Part shown: positions 40,164 to 47,321 of the stretch, one piece after another
How the letters are laid out: every line of letters starts with the position of its first letter
How positions within the stretch are numbered: position 1 is the first letter of the stretch
Source of the DNA: Aphrophora alni
Taxonomy: Eukaryota > Arthropoda > Insecta > Hemiptera > Aphrophoridae
Direction: 5' to 3'
Assembly: GCA_963513935.1 (NCBI GenBank)
Contig: OY740774.1
Location: 25,935,949 to 25,999,948, forward strand
Length of the DNA: 64,000 nucleotides
Made by a program: the position numbers and the translations under genes
The notes under the pieces: model-generated
The model's database searches: none
What the model saw: only the letters and a program-made list of their open reading frames with translations
Told to the model about the DNA's origin: nothing

Positions 40164-40960
40164 GTGTTAAGATAGTTAACCTAACCTATAAGTGTCCTAC
40201 TTTTGCCCATCCACAGCCTATCAGCTGTTACAATAATGTGTTATATAAGTATATAATGTGTTAAGATAGTTAACCTAAAGTTTCCCACCTTTGCCCATCC
40301 ACAGCCTATCAGCTGTTACAATAATGTGTTATATAATTATATAATGTGTTAAGATAGTTAACCTAAAGTTTCCCACCTTTGCCCATCCACAGCCAATCAG
40401 CTGTTACAATAATGTGTTATATATATATAATGTGTTATATACTTATATAATGTGTTAAGATAGTTAACCTAACCTCATAGTATTACAAGTCGGATATTTA
40501 ACGCAGTGCCGCCAACGCCAGAACATTTCGTAGAAGTTCGGACACGAACCCCATACCGTAAGACTTACCGAGTTTTTCGCGACCGCGAAAAACTCGCGTA
40601 CGTCTTACGGTATGGGTTCTGAGTCGTACCTCTAGGTTACTCTGACAACAAATAGTAGTGTCCAAATTGTAATGTGCTTGTGTTAACCTAACCTATAAGT
40701 TTCTGCCTACCACAGCCTATCAGCTGTTACAATAATGTGTTATATATATAATGTGTTATATATAATGTGTTAAGATAGTTAACCTAAAGTGTCCTACTTT
40801 TACCCATCCACAGCCAATCAGCTGTTACAATAATGTGTTATATATATAATGTGTTATATATTTATATAATGTGTTATATAACGTGTTAAGATAGTTAACC
40901 TATTAGAGTTTCCTACTTTTGCCCACCATGACCTAGGTACATTTAATGTGTTAAACATAG
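40131..40960. repeat. Iterated repeats with GTTAAGATAGTTAAC, left
   Basis: Six exact copies of the interrupted palindrome GTTAAGATAGTTAAC at 40166, 40260, 40348, 40454, 40769 and 40885, plus a variant near 41008. Each lies in a longer unit with 'cacagcc(t/a)atcagctgttacaataatgtgtta'. The layout resembles iterons or clustered protein sites. TA runs separate units. Confidence 0.85.
40546..40619. repeat. Long hairpin in left terminal repeat
   Basis: Outer arms GAACCC(C)ATACCGTAAGAC pair over 18 bp, with one extra C in one arm. After a short unpaired step (4 bases per side) the inner arms CGAGTTTTTCGCG pair over 13 bp around a 2-nt loop. The structure is 74 nt and is conserved in the other terminal repeat at 52576-52649. 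Confidence 0.9.
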
Positions 40961-41094
40961 TTTCCTCCGTTGTCTACCAGGGTGTAGCACATGTGTTTAT
41001 GTATCGTGTTAAGACATTGTTAACCTAGACTTAATTCCTGCCTAAACCTATGCTTACCACAGTCCAAACGGGTGTTAGTCTGGCCACTATTTAA

Positions 41095-41250
41095 CCAAAC
41101 CGAAATTACCAACCGATTTACCAACCGACCGATTTACCAACCAAAAGCAACCGATTTACCAACCAAAATATACTTTTACCAACCGAAATATACTTTTAGC
41201 AACCGATCTACCAACCGAAATACACTTTTAGCAACCCAAACATCCAACCG
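41095..41250. repeat. Short CCAACCGATTTA-type repeats, left
   Basis: Irregular tandem copies of ACCAACCGATTTACC and ACCAACCGAAATATACTTTT. The mirror is at about 51945-52100. Together with the adjoining repeat they explain the ORFs here. Confidence 0.85.
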
Positions 41251-41278
41251 ATATACCTCGACCCGCGGACTTTGCTCC

Positions 41279-41361
41279 CCCCTGCGGGAACCCCCCACCG
41301 GCTGCGGGAACCCCCCACCGGCTGCGGGAACCCCCCACTGGCTGCGGGAACCCCCCACCAC
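41279..41361. repeat. 20-bp GC-rich tandem repeat, left
   Basis: Four copies of GCTGCGGGAACCCCCCACCG with small changes. The mirror is at about 51833-51915. Confidence 0.9.
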
Positions 41362-41817
41362 CACCTCCCAGCGTGTGTGGAAGTGACAGCATATCGTTCT
41401 CAGCCCGGGGCCCTCTACTCCCCTCCAACAATATTCATATAGGTAAGAAAGGGGGGTCGCGTCGACTACCTCGTTTCGGCTACCATTCCAAGGTGTGTAG
41501 GTCAGGTTCTGACAGGGTCTAGCCGGATTGTACAACAGTGTGTAACAGTGCGCATGCGTACTACTCGCTGAAAGGAGAGTGTCCACAGGTTACTCCATCT
41601 ACACTACCAGAGTGTAGCACCGGTCAAACAAGTTAAAACAAGGTGACTCACACGGTTGGTAAATAATATGAAAACGTGTAGATGTTTTAATAATGTATTC
41701 TCTCAGTTTAAAAAAGTTACATTACAGAGTACTAATAACGAGAATAAACACAGAGTTGAGTCAACTACCCAACCAATCCATGGTCCCCAGATTATTTTTT
41801 GAGTCACACACACAAAC

Positions 41818-42321
41818 TTACAACATTACATTCCTATATTTACATCTCCGAAACATACATCTGCACAAGTCACCATGACAGTCTGACTGTTTACAAAATA
41901 ATAAGTCTTTAATATAAAACTTTTGACAGTTCAGTACACAACAACTATAACACTGGTCCGATACAGTTCCTGTGCCAACAGTGGTTGTCGTAAATAAGCT
42001 GTACAGATCCATTATCGGTACGTTCCAATACCTGCACCTACAATGACAAAAGCTGAATGCCTGGCACTTTGTACATGCCAGGCCGTCAACTTGACATTCG
42101 GGTGCTTTAAAACATTTGTTAGCACAACAGTACCCGGTCAAATGTGGAGGCCGTACTATTACTGGAACACTGTACGACTTCCTTGAGCGGCAGTCGGCAA
42201 GCAAACAAGTGCACAGGTTTCCGTAACAATCTGGTTTTGTACAAAACACCAGATCTTTTATTTTGATTTTCTTACATGCGTTACCACAGCACACGTAGGA
42301 TTCCAGCGTCTTACACAATTC
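41818..42321 (-). CDS. Three-module cysteine-rich protein, 3' exon
   Basis: About 167 residues with no ATG before residue ~103. Just upstream on the minus strand a pyrimidine tract ends in CAG (42322-42324), a good 3' splice site, so an upstream exon probably supplies the start. Three cysteine modules are visible at residues 10-43, 64-95 and 126-159, counted from the TTG at 42318. Modules 1 and 3 have identical spacing, CC-x3-C-x10-C-x4-C-x4-C-x-C-x4-C, and share 'IKDLxFC'. The middle one is looser. This suggests metal-binding knuckles. I do not recognise the family. Last gene of the array. Confidence 0.6.
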   Translation of the reverse strand, partial: ELCKTLESYVCCGNACKKIKIKDLVFCTKPDCYGNLCTCLLADCRSRKSYSVPVIVRPPHLTGYCCANKCFKAPECQVDGLACTKCQAFSFCHCRCRYWNVPIMDLYSLFTTTTVGTGTVSDQCYSCCVLNCQKFYIKDLLFCKQSDCHGDLCRCMFRRCKYRNVML

Positions 42322-42774
42322 CTGAAAAAGCAGAAAATAATTCGTTAAAATAAGCTTCTCCTCTGTGTTTTACGGGGTTGGAACCGTCATCCGGTACAGT
42401 GAAGCCATAACAGAGCCCACATTACAAGCCGGGGCAAGCAGAAGGCTTTACCCCTTGTGGAAATAGCCCCAAATCCATCGCTATTTCCTGTGACCACCAC
42501 TCCATTACAAAATTGTGGCCTCCAAATTTTTTTTTGATTTTTTAAATTTTTTTGTATTTTTTTGTTTACGCTTTGACTCCGTGCCCAAATTGTACCTCAT
42601 TCAAAGTTTATCAAGTCTTTCGACTGCGCCAGTGACCTTCAAACAGGTTTACGGGAGAATCAACTCCGCTCCAGGGACCTCCATACAACCTTGCGGGCCT
42701 TTTAGTTCCACACCAGAGGGTTACACACATACACAGATGCCGGTCAGGTATCTTCATACCGTCCCAGCGACTTT
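42322..42774. other. Non-coding gap, probable 5' exon and intron
   Basis: Lies between two minus-strand genes. It ends in the splice acceptor of the cysteine-rich ORF. Several short minus-strand ATG frames with GT donors occur here, but most are in the wrong phase, so I cannot choose the first exon. A long A/T run (42528-42565) is present. The plus-strand ORF here has no family features. Confidence 0.4.
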
Positions 42775-43224
42775 TTAGGCAAGGAGTAAATCGTAATAAC
42801 TTTTAGCACTTTTTAGTGCACATTTACTATCTACGTTACTATTATGCTGAGGTAATATACAGTTAATGTTATTGTTATAGGTGAATTTCTCTTCTTGAGG
42901 CAATTCCATGACGTGAGGATGGAATTGTCTCAAAAACAGTGCCTTTTCCAATCCTTTTGTGAAAAGTGTTGCAAAAGGCTTGCACAAAGTGCGTATCGTG
43001 TCCTCGTTGTAAGGTACACCGCCTTCATCCCATCTGATATAGTGAAAACGTGATTGTAGCCAACGAGCCGATTTTTGAGATTTTTCGTTAAGGAGAGAAA
43101 ATCTGTAGGGTGGTTTAAAGACTGTAACACTTTGAAATTGATCACCGACAATGGCCAATTCTTTGACTATATACTTGTTGTCGTTATCGTGAAAGGCGTG
43201 AAATTCAACTACCGCCGCTTGCAT
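42775..43224 (-). CDS. Polinton-associated protein, possible RNase H-like fold
   Basis: 149 residues, ATG start, overlapping the upstream gene by 20 bp. It belongs by general look to a family common in arthropod Polintons, with a Phe-Lys-Pro-Pro-Tyr motif (residues 36-40), an R-W-L/Y-H-Y-I-R-W block and a Val-Pro-Tyr turn. The first strands, AVVEFHAF and YIVKELAIV, resemble the opening strands of RNase H/DEDD-type nucleases. I cannot identify a full catalytic set, so the fold is a guess. Context suggests a DNA-handling or virion protein. Confidence 0.55.
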   Translation of the reverse strand: MQAAVVEFHAFHDNDNKYIVKELAIVGDQFQSVTVFKPPYRFSLLNEKSQKSARWLQSRFHYIRWDEGGVPYNEDTIRTLCKPFATLFTKGLEKALFLRQFHPHVMELPQEEKFTYNNNINCILPQHNSNVDSKCALKSAKSYYDLLLA

Positions 43225-43777
43225 GTTTTTTAAACAAGCTCACTTCGTCGTACAGTTTGTCCGCTTCGGGGAGTGTGCTAGATACGAGCTCGTCGCTGGC
43301 CAAGATCTCAATGATGTAGGAGCGTAACTCTTCCTCGATATAAAACAATTCGGCGACACGTCTGGACACGAGCGGCATACTCTCCTCGAATAGCTTCCAT
43401 TCGTCAGCGTTCAAGGTCATACAATGTTGCCCATCGTACAATTGAACGTAACGTTTACCGAAAGTAGTCCGTACTATTACGTCACCGATACTCATGGCGA
43501 ATTTTAACGTACTCTTGCTGCCGAGAGCAGCCGTTATAAATTTTAAATGAATCGACAATTCGTCAAGTAGATTATGATTGAAGTAAACAAATTTTTTACC
43601 ACTCTGTACTAAAAGTCCGAGAGTGAAACCTGTATGCTGGAACAAACCGGTTGCTATGAATTTAGTGCACTCTTTGTTTAAGAAATGAACGGATTTAAGA
43701 AAAATTCCCAAAGGGAGGTTAGGTGGTACCTGACGTTTGGTAAGAGCTCGCTCCACGTCCATCTTACTCGGATCCAT
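43205..43777 (-). CDS. PC4-like ssDNA-binding protein
   Basis: 190 residues from the ATG at 43777. The open frame extends upstream only to a TTG and overlaps the previous gene, so this ATG is preferred. Residues ~97-141 (GDVIVRTTFGKRYVQLYDGQ followed by an x-Glu-Trp-x-x-Phe segment) look like the PC4/p15 fold: basic strand, FGKRYV strand, short loop, then a helix with Trp. PC4 proteins bind single-stranded DNA and can act in transcription or replication. The rest is unrecognised. The stop overlaps the next gene by 20 bp. Confidence 0.55.
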   Translation of the reverse strand: MDPSKMDVERALTKRQVPPNLPLGIFLKSVHFLNKECTKFIATGLFQHTGFTLGLLVQSGKKFVYFNHNLLDELSIHLKFITAALGSKSTLKFAMSIGDVIVRTTFGKRYVQLYDGQHCMTLNADEWKLFEESMPLVSRRVAELFYIEEELRSYIIEILASDELVSSTLPEADKLYDEVSLFKKHASGGS

Positions 43778-43802
43778 TGTCTCGACTGACCGACGACGGC
43801 GG

Positions 43803-44291
43803 TTACAACTGACTACTTTGATAAAATGACGAAAGATTGTGCAAATAACCTTTCTCAAGTTCCGGTTCGATTAGAACCAATGGGAACTCGTGTAGACGAG
43901 CATCATCGAAATCGAATTGATAGTATTTTTCGTCGCTTATATCATCCTCCCCACAACTGACACAATAATGGTTGCGATAAACCATCCCCACCCCACCCAC
44001 TAAAACGTAAATCGAATCCGAAGACGGGCCGATGTTACCCGAAGATAGCCGACTCTTTAAACCTGTATAGACATGTTCCGATACTTGCGACTTATCGACA
44101 TGATATTTGTCGTCATCGTCGCCATCGTAGATATACTCTGTGAATGTCAAGGTCAACTGATTGTCTATTTCACTAGGGTTGAATAAATAATATAGTTTGC
44201 TTTCGCTAAAAAAGTCCTGTAAATCCGATATTCTATCCTTAGGCACGAGCCTGAGGAAGGCATGAACGACTCCTGGGTATGTGGTGCACAT
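43803..44291 (-). CDS. Uncharacterised Polinton protein, 162 aa
   Basis: ATG at 44291, 25 bp before the next gene's preferred start. N-terminal half predicted mixed, with an acidic stretch (four consecutive Asp near residue 57-60), a glycine-rich strand VLVGGVGMVY and a single Cys-x-x-Cys (VSCG) near residue 110-113. No membrane segment or signal peptide. No family recognised. Its position after the capsid genes suggests a late or accessory role, which is inference only. Confidence 0.6.
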   Translation of the reverse strand: MCTTYPGVVHAFLRLVPKDRISDLQDFFSESKLYYLFNPSEIDNQLTLTFTEYIYDGDDDDKYHVDKSQVSEHVYTGLKSRLSSGNIGPSSDSIYVLVGGVGMVYRNHYCVSCGEDDISDEKYYQFDFDDARLHEFPLVLIEPELEKGYLHNLSSFYQSSQL

Positions 44292-44299
44292 GATGTCTC

Positions 44300-44361
44300 G
44301 ATCGTGAATGACTGGTTCGATAATTGTATCGCGTTATAAGAGAGACTGTGCGCATGCGCAT
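44300..44361 (-). promoter_or_regulatory. Possible promoter between capsid and accessory genes
   Basis: On the minus strand TTATAA (about 44334-44339) lies 25-30 bp before an initiator-like CCAGTCATTC, upstream of the ATG at 44291. A perfect 12-bp palindrome TGCGCATGCGCA sits at 44349-44360. The arrangement is suggestive but untested. Confidence 0.3.
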
Positions 44362-45549
44362 CTATTCCACTACCTTTCTAACCGTGCCCGTAAGGAGATT
44401 GTACACAATATGCGAGTCGTGTAAAATCAGACAATAGGCTGTAGTAGTTGCAGGTATATTGGCGGAAGTTTCTATTTCTAGTCTGACATCCACGGGACCA
44501 GATTTAATAGAATCGTTCTGTTTGGAACAATCGATTACGAAGAGAGGACAATCTGTAAAAGATTGTAAATCTAGACTGGGCAAGGACTCGTGCGTATAGT
44601 ACGATTCTTGGAATCTATGGTACATTTCGTACAATGTGGAAATATCGCCGTTAATATTATCGTAAGGAAAATACTGTGAATTTAGATAGAGTTTTAAATT
44701 GGAAAGGCCGCACTTGTCAAACACAGAGGCATCCTTTTTGATCTGATTTTTTCTATCTGTTTGGAAGGCTAGAATAACATAGCGTGGTTTTTCCAGCTGA
44801 TTAGCGGTTTTAATTGTCCACGAAATCTGATTTGTTTGCGGCACTATTGGATACTCGTGTAACTCCCAACTACGAAACGGAACATGGACAGGTTCGTCTC
44901 TTTCGATCATTTTCAAAAGATTCAATCGGAGTGAATCTGAAACCGTCACATAGGGCACTCTCCAGTGTATACTAGTTATCTTTAGATTAACGGTTGTAGC
45001 ATCATCACTGTATACAGCGTTCAAATCGGAGGCCGAACGTAAGAGCACTAGTTCCTGTTTTACGTTCAGTACAATCCGTTGGTAGTCTTCGAAAAAGCCC
45101 ATCAACAGCTTCAATGGTACAGAGAGGGAAAAGTTTGAAACGGTAGCCATCCCACCGGCTCCCAACCATCCTGCGTTGCTGAATTTATTCTTCTCACTCT
45201 CTCGCAACGACAATAGATTTTTAATGGTACTCGTGATGCCTACATTTCTCGTACGGTCCACTTCGCTACCGGCAAATTCGTATCTAATATCGTCAAATAG
45301 AAAGGCTACGGCATTGTTGACCAATTTCACCGTTGTAGCAGTGCCGTCCGCTTTTGTACCGCTCAGTGTTCCTTTTATATGCAATATACTACCAAACGGA
45401 GCTGTGATCACGTCCTGTTGATTTATGGGAATACGAATTTCATCGTTATTGCCGTACGTTGACGACGCATAAGGTCTGTGCGAATGGTATTCCAGACCAC
45501 TGATGACGTCATTGTATTCTGCTGCACTATCTATTGCCAGTAGATCCAT
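44362..45549 (-). CDS. Major capsid protein, double jelly-roll (hexon-like)
   Basis: 395 residues, clear ATG. Recognised as the Polinton hexon-like capsid protein. It has a start with hydrophobic strands and Asn/Asp turns, a conserved 'SVPLKLLMGFFEDYQRIVLN' block near residues 144-163, an ISWTIKT strand, then 'PRYVILAFQTDR' and 'CGLSNLKLYLNSQYFPYDN' near 255-300. The length is right for a two-domain jelly roll. It would form the pseudo-hexameric capsomers of an icosahedral particle. No stop or frameshift. It lies downstream of the penton gene with a 101-bp gap, the gene pairing usual in Polintons and adintoviruses. Confidence 0.85.
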   Translation of the reverse strand: MDLLAIDSAAEYNDVISGLEYHSHRPYASSTYGNNDEIRIPINQQDVITAPFGSILHIKGTLSGTKADGTATTVKLVNNAVAFLFDDIRYEFAGSEVDRTRNVGITSTIKNLLSLRESEKNKFSNAGWLGAGGMATVSNFSLSVPLKLLMGFFEDYQRIVLNVKQELVLLRSASDLNAVYSDDATTVNLKITSIHWRVPYVTVSDSLRLNLLKMIERDEPVHVPFRSWELHEYPIVPQTNQISWTIKTANQLEKPRYVILAFQTDRKNQIKKDASVFDKCGLSNLKLYLNSQYFPYDNINGDISTLYEMYHRFQESYYTHESLPSLDLQSFTDCPLFVIDCSKQNDSIKSGPVDVRLEIETSANIPATTTAYCLILHDSHIVYNLLTGTVRKVVE

Positions 45550-45650
45550 TTTTCACTTTAAATCCCAAAGCCGAGAGAAAACGTATATTTCTAGCTGTTA
45601 ACTCTGTCGAGTTTGAACGTACACTGATACTGTTCTTATAACGTTGTCCA

Positions 45651-46352
45651 TTAAATACGAGACCCATTTCTACGTAAATGCAATCGGACAGAAACTGATT
45701 CTTCTCTGAAATTTATAGGTACTCCGTTCTGATCTCTAAGGCTTACGGTGATGTTATGAATGGTTTTCACGTTGACTGGTAAATATATTACAGTCGTCGG
45801 TATTTCGACAATCTTGTACCCCGGAGCCACTTGTGGGTAAAACTCGTGTATATTGTGTGACTCTTTTCCATTTTGAAATGACCCAGTTACAATATTACAC
45901 GCAACCCTAATAACATTCACTCTTATAATATCGACGGGCAGCTCAGATTCGTGTCTTTGGTCGGCTGATAAATTCCCATTATTGAAACCGAGTAATTTTC
46001 CTATAGATCCGTCTTTAAAATGAATAGTCTTTGAACACTTAAGTTCCGTTTTAAGTGTGTTATTGTTCGGCTTGAGCGAAAATGTCACCCCCGACGGCAG
46101 TTGGGTTTTGATATATTTTTCAATATCCTCAATTTCGTACGAACCTGTCGGTATGTTAACGGTCACTTCATAATTATCGTTTTGATCTCCACCGAGATAC
46201 AATTTATTATTAATTCCCTCTTCGATATTGGGAATGGAATTGTACACAGCAAGATCAATGAGACCGATTTCCCACTCTCCATTGGATAGATCAATCGGTG
46301 GAAAGAAATCACACCAAAGTGTAGAACTATTTCCGTTTAAAACAATACTCAT
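45651..46352 (-). CDS. Minor capsid protein, single jelly-roll (penton-like)
   Basis: 233 residues from the ATG at 46352. The frame is open to a GTG at 46373, but the ATG overlaps the protease stop in an exact ATGA, so I chose it. Features typical of Polinton penton-like proteins are an early 'WEIGLIDLAVYNSIPNI' block (about residues 26-42) and a C-terminal 'LRDQNGVPINFREESVSVRL' strand pair. These proteins occupy the capsid vertices. The gene is intact and sits between protease and major capsid protein. Confidence 0.8.
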   Translation of the reverse strand: MSIVLNGNSSTLWCDFFPPIDLSNGEWEIGLIDLAVYNSIPNIEEGINNKLYLGGDQNDNYEVTVNIPTGSYEIEDIEKYIKTQLPSGVTFSLKPNNNTLKTELKCSKTIHFKDGSIGKLLGFNNGNLSADQRHESELPVDIIRVNVIRVACNIVTGSFQNGKESHNIHEFYPQVAPGYKIVEIPTTVIYLPVNVKTIHNITVSLRDQNGVPINFREESVSVRLHLRRNGSRI

Positions 46353-46708
46353 GGTAGTAGAAACTTTAAGCACAAATGTCCACAGACGACTGAAGTGTCA
46401 CTTTGATGTCGCTTGTAATTATAGTGAATATTAGCGTTGGAACCAAAATATCTAGTCAGTTCGAGTGGAGTTCTAAGATTTCCAAAACTGTCATAGTATT
46501 CTACATTTACACCGCGCTTTTTATAACACACCCAATGTGTACCTTCACCCGTGCTACTATCGAGGTTGACAATGGCGGATTCGTTTTTCAACGGCCCCGT
46601 CGGGGGAAGTGTATCCCTCATAAAAACACCTCTGAAATACGGTATCCTCGCGGCATATTTCTCTAAATCAATATTTGTTAACGGTCTGTTTGGTAATGAA
46701 TCAATCAA
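46349..46708 (-). CDS. Adenain-like cysteine protease
   Basis: 119 residues from a TTG at 46708. The catalytic set of the adenovirus-type (Ulp1-like) protease is visible: His58 in GTHWVCY, Asp73 in YYDSFG, Gln102 and Cys109 in VVCGHLC. It would mature capsid and core proteins. It is shorter than adenovirus protease but has all active-site residues. There is no ATG until residue 30. The frame is -1 relative to the preceding phospholipase gene and opens only 9 bases before the TTG. The start therefore needs a frameshift, a near-cognate codon or splicing. The stop overlaps the penton ATG (ATGA). Confidence 0.85.
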   Translation of the reverse strand: MIDSLPNRPLTNIDLEKYAARIPYFRGVFMRDTLPPTGPLKNESAIVNLDSSTGEGTHWVCYKKRGVNVEYYDSFGNLRTPLELTRYFGSNANIHYNYKRHQSDTSVVCGHLCLKFLLP

Positions 46709-47259
46709 ACTTTTTTTTTATTGATCCTCTTCTTCTTCTTGGTTTTCGGTCCCCTGCCTTTTGGATACGGTTTGAGATACAGACCAGTGCCTTTAGCATA
46801 TGGCATCAGACCGCTGCCTTTTTGATACGGTTTGAGATACAAACCCCCACCCAACAAGAGACGTTTCCCTCCACCTCCCAATTTGGATTTCGCTTTCATG
46901 GCCGTTGTTACAGCCCACGCTGCTGCCCGTTCACCCATAGACGCGTTACCCGATTTGACTCGACTCCAAGCCCGTTCTGCTAAAATTTTATCCGCTTCTC
47001 TACGATGCTCCGAATCACTGTATTTGCTGTACGCTATATCGTGCTCTTTACAAGCTTCGTCCAGCGGATTGACTCCTTTATCACCTCGGGCTAATCTCTC
47101 GGCCAGCTTTGTACCCGGACCGCAATAGTTGTAAGAGGGTAAATGGAGTTCTACAGGCAATAGATCTATAGCCTTGTTTAAAACCCTATCACCAACGCTT
47201 AAAATTCCAGAAACGAGACCACGGCCCTTTTTGACCCTTGTTGTTCGTCCCTTTGCCAT
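46705..47259 (-). CDS. Parvovirus-type phospholipase A2 protein
   Basis: 184 residues, ATG start. It has a calcium-binding loop YNYCGPGT (residues 43-50) and a catalytic ACKEHDIAY segment with His73-Asp74, the signature of the phospholipase domain used by parvoviruses for endosomal escape; the domain also occurs in some adintoviruses. The N-terminus is basic. The C-terminus has glycine-rich LXGX-G/LXGG-type sites (residues 127-131 and 135-140), two GLYLKPYxKGxG repeats and a very basic KKKKRINKKKV tail. The gene ends in nine consecutive A, then GTT TGA. It overlaps the protease frame by 4 bases (TTGA). Confidence 0.85.
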   Translation of the reverse strand: MAKGRTTRVKKGRGLVSGILSVGDRVLNKAIDLLPVELHLPSYNYCGPGTKLAERLARGDKGVNPLDEACKEHDIAYSKYSDSEHRREADKILAERAWSRVKSGNASMGERAAAWAVTTAMKAKSKLGGGGKRLLLGGGLYLKPYQKGSGLMPYAKGTGLYLKPYPKGRGPKTKKKKRINKKKV

Positions 47260-47321
47260 TTCTATACTGAATCAATACTCAAGGGTGCAACGTATTTATG
47301 GTGTCGTCGCTAAAAAATTGG

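Larger units (their letters stand above)
39524..41657. repeat. Left inverted terminal repeat (2134 bp)
   Basis: Starts AGTAGAGTTCCCGTC and ends GTGACTCACACGGTT. From outside in it holds an 18-bp palindrome, a C-rich minisatellite, CRE-like TGACGTCA repeats, a tRNA-like box A/B segment, iterated GTTAAGATAGTTAAC units, a long hairpin, CCGATT-type short repeats and a 20-bp GC-rich tandem repeat. No convincing gene. It differs from the right copy by few substitutions and by microsatellite length. Confidence 0.93.

Noticed and set aside
41176..41586. 136-aa ORF present in both terminal repeats (also 51609-52019)
   Set aside because: It starts with GTG and its second half is the 20-bp and CCGATT tandem repeats. 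Its presence in both copies follows from the inverted repeat and not from selection.
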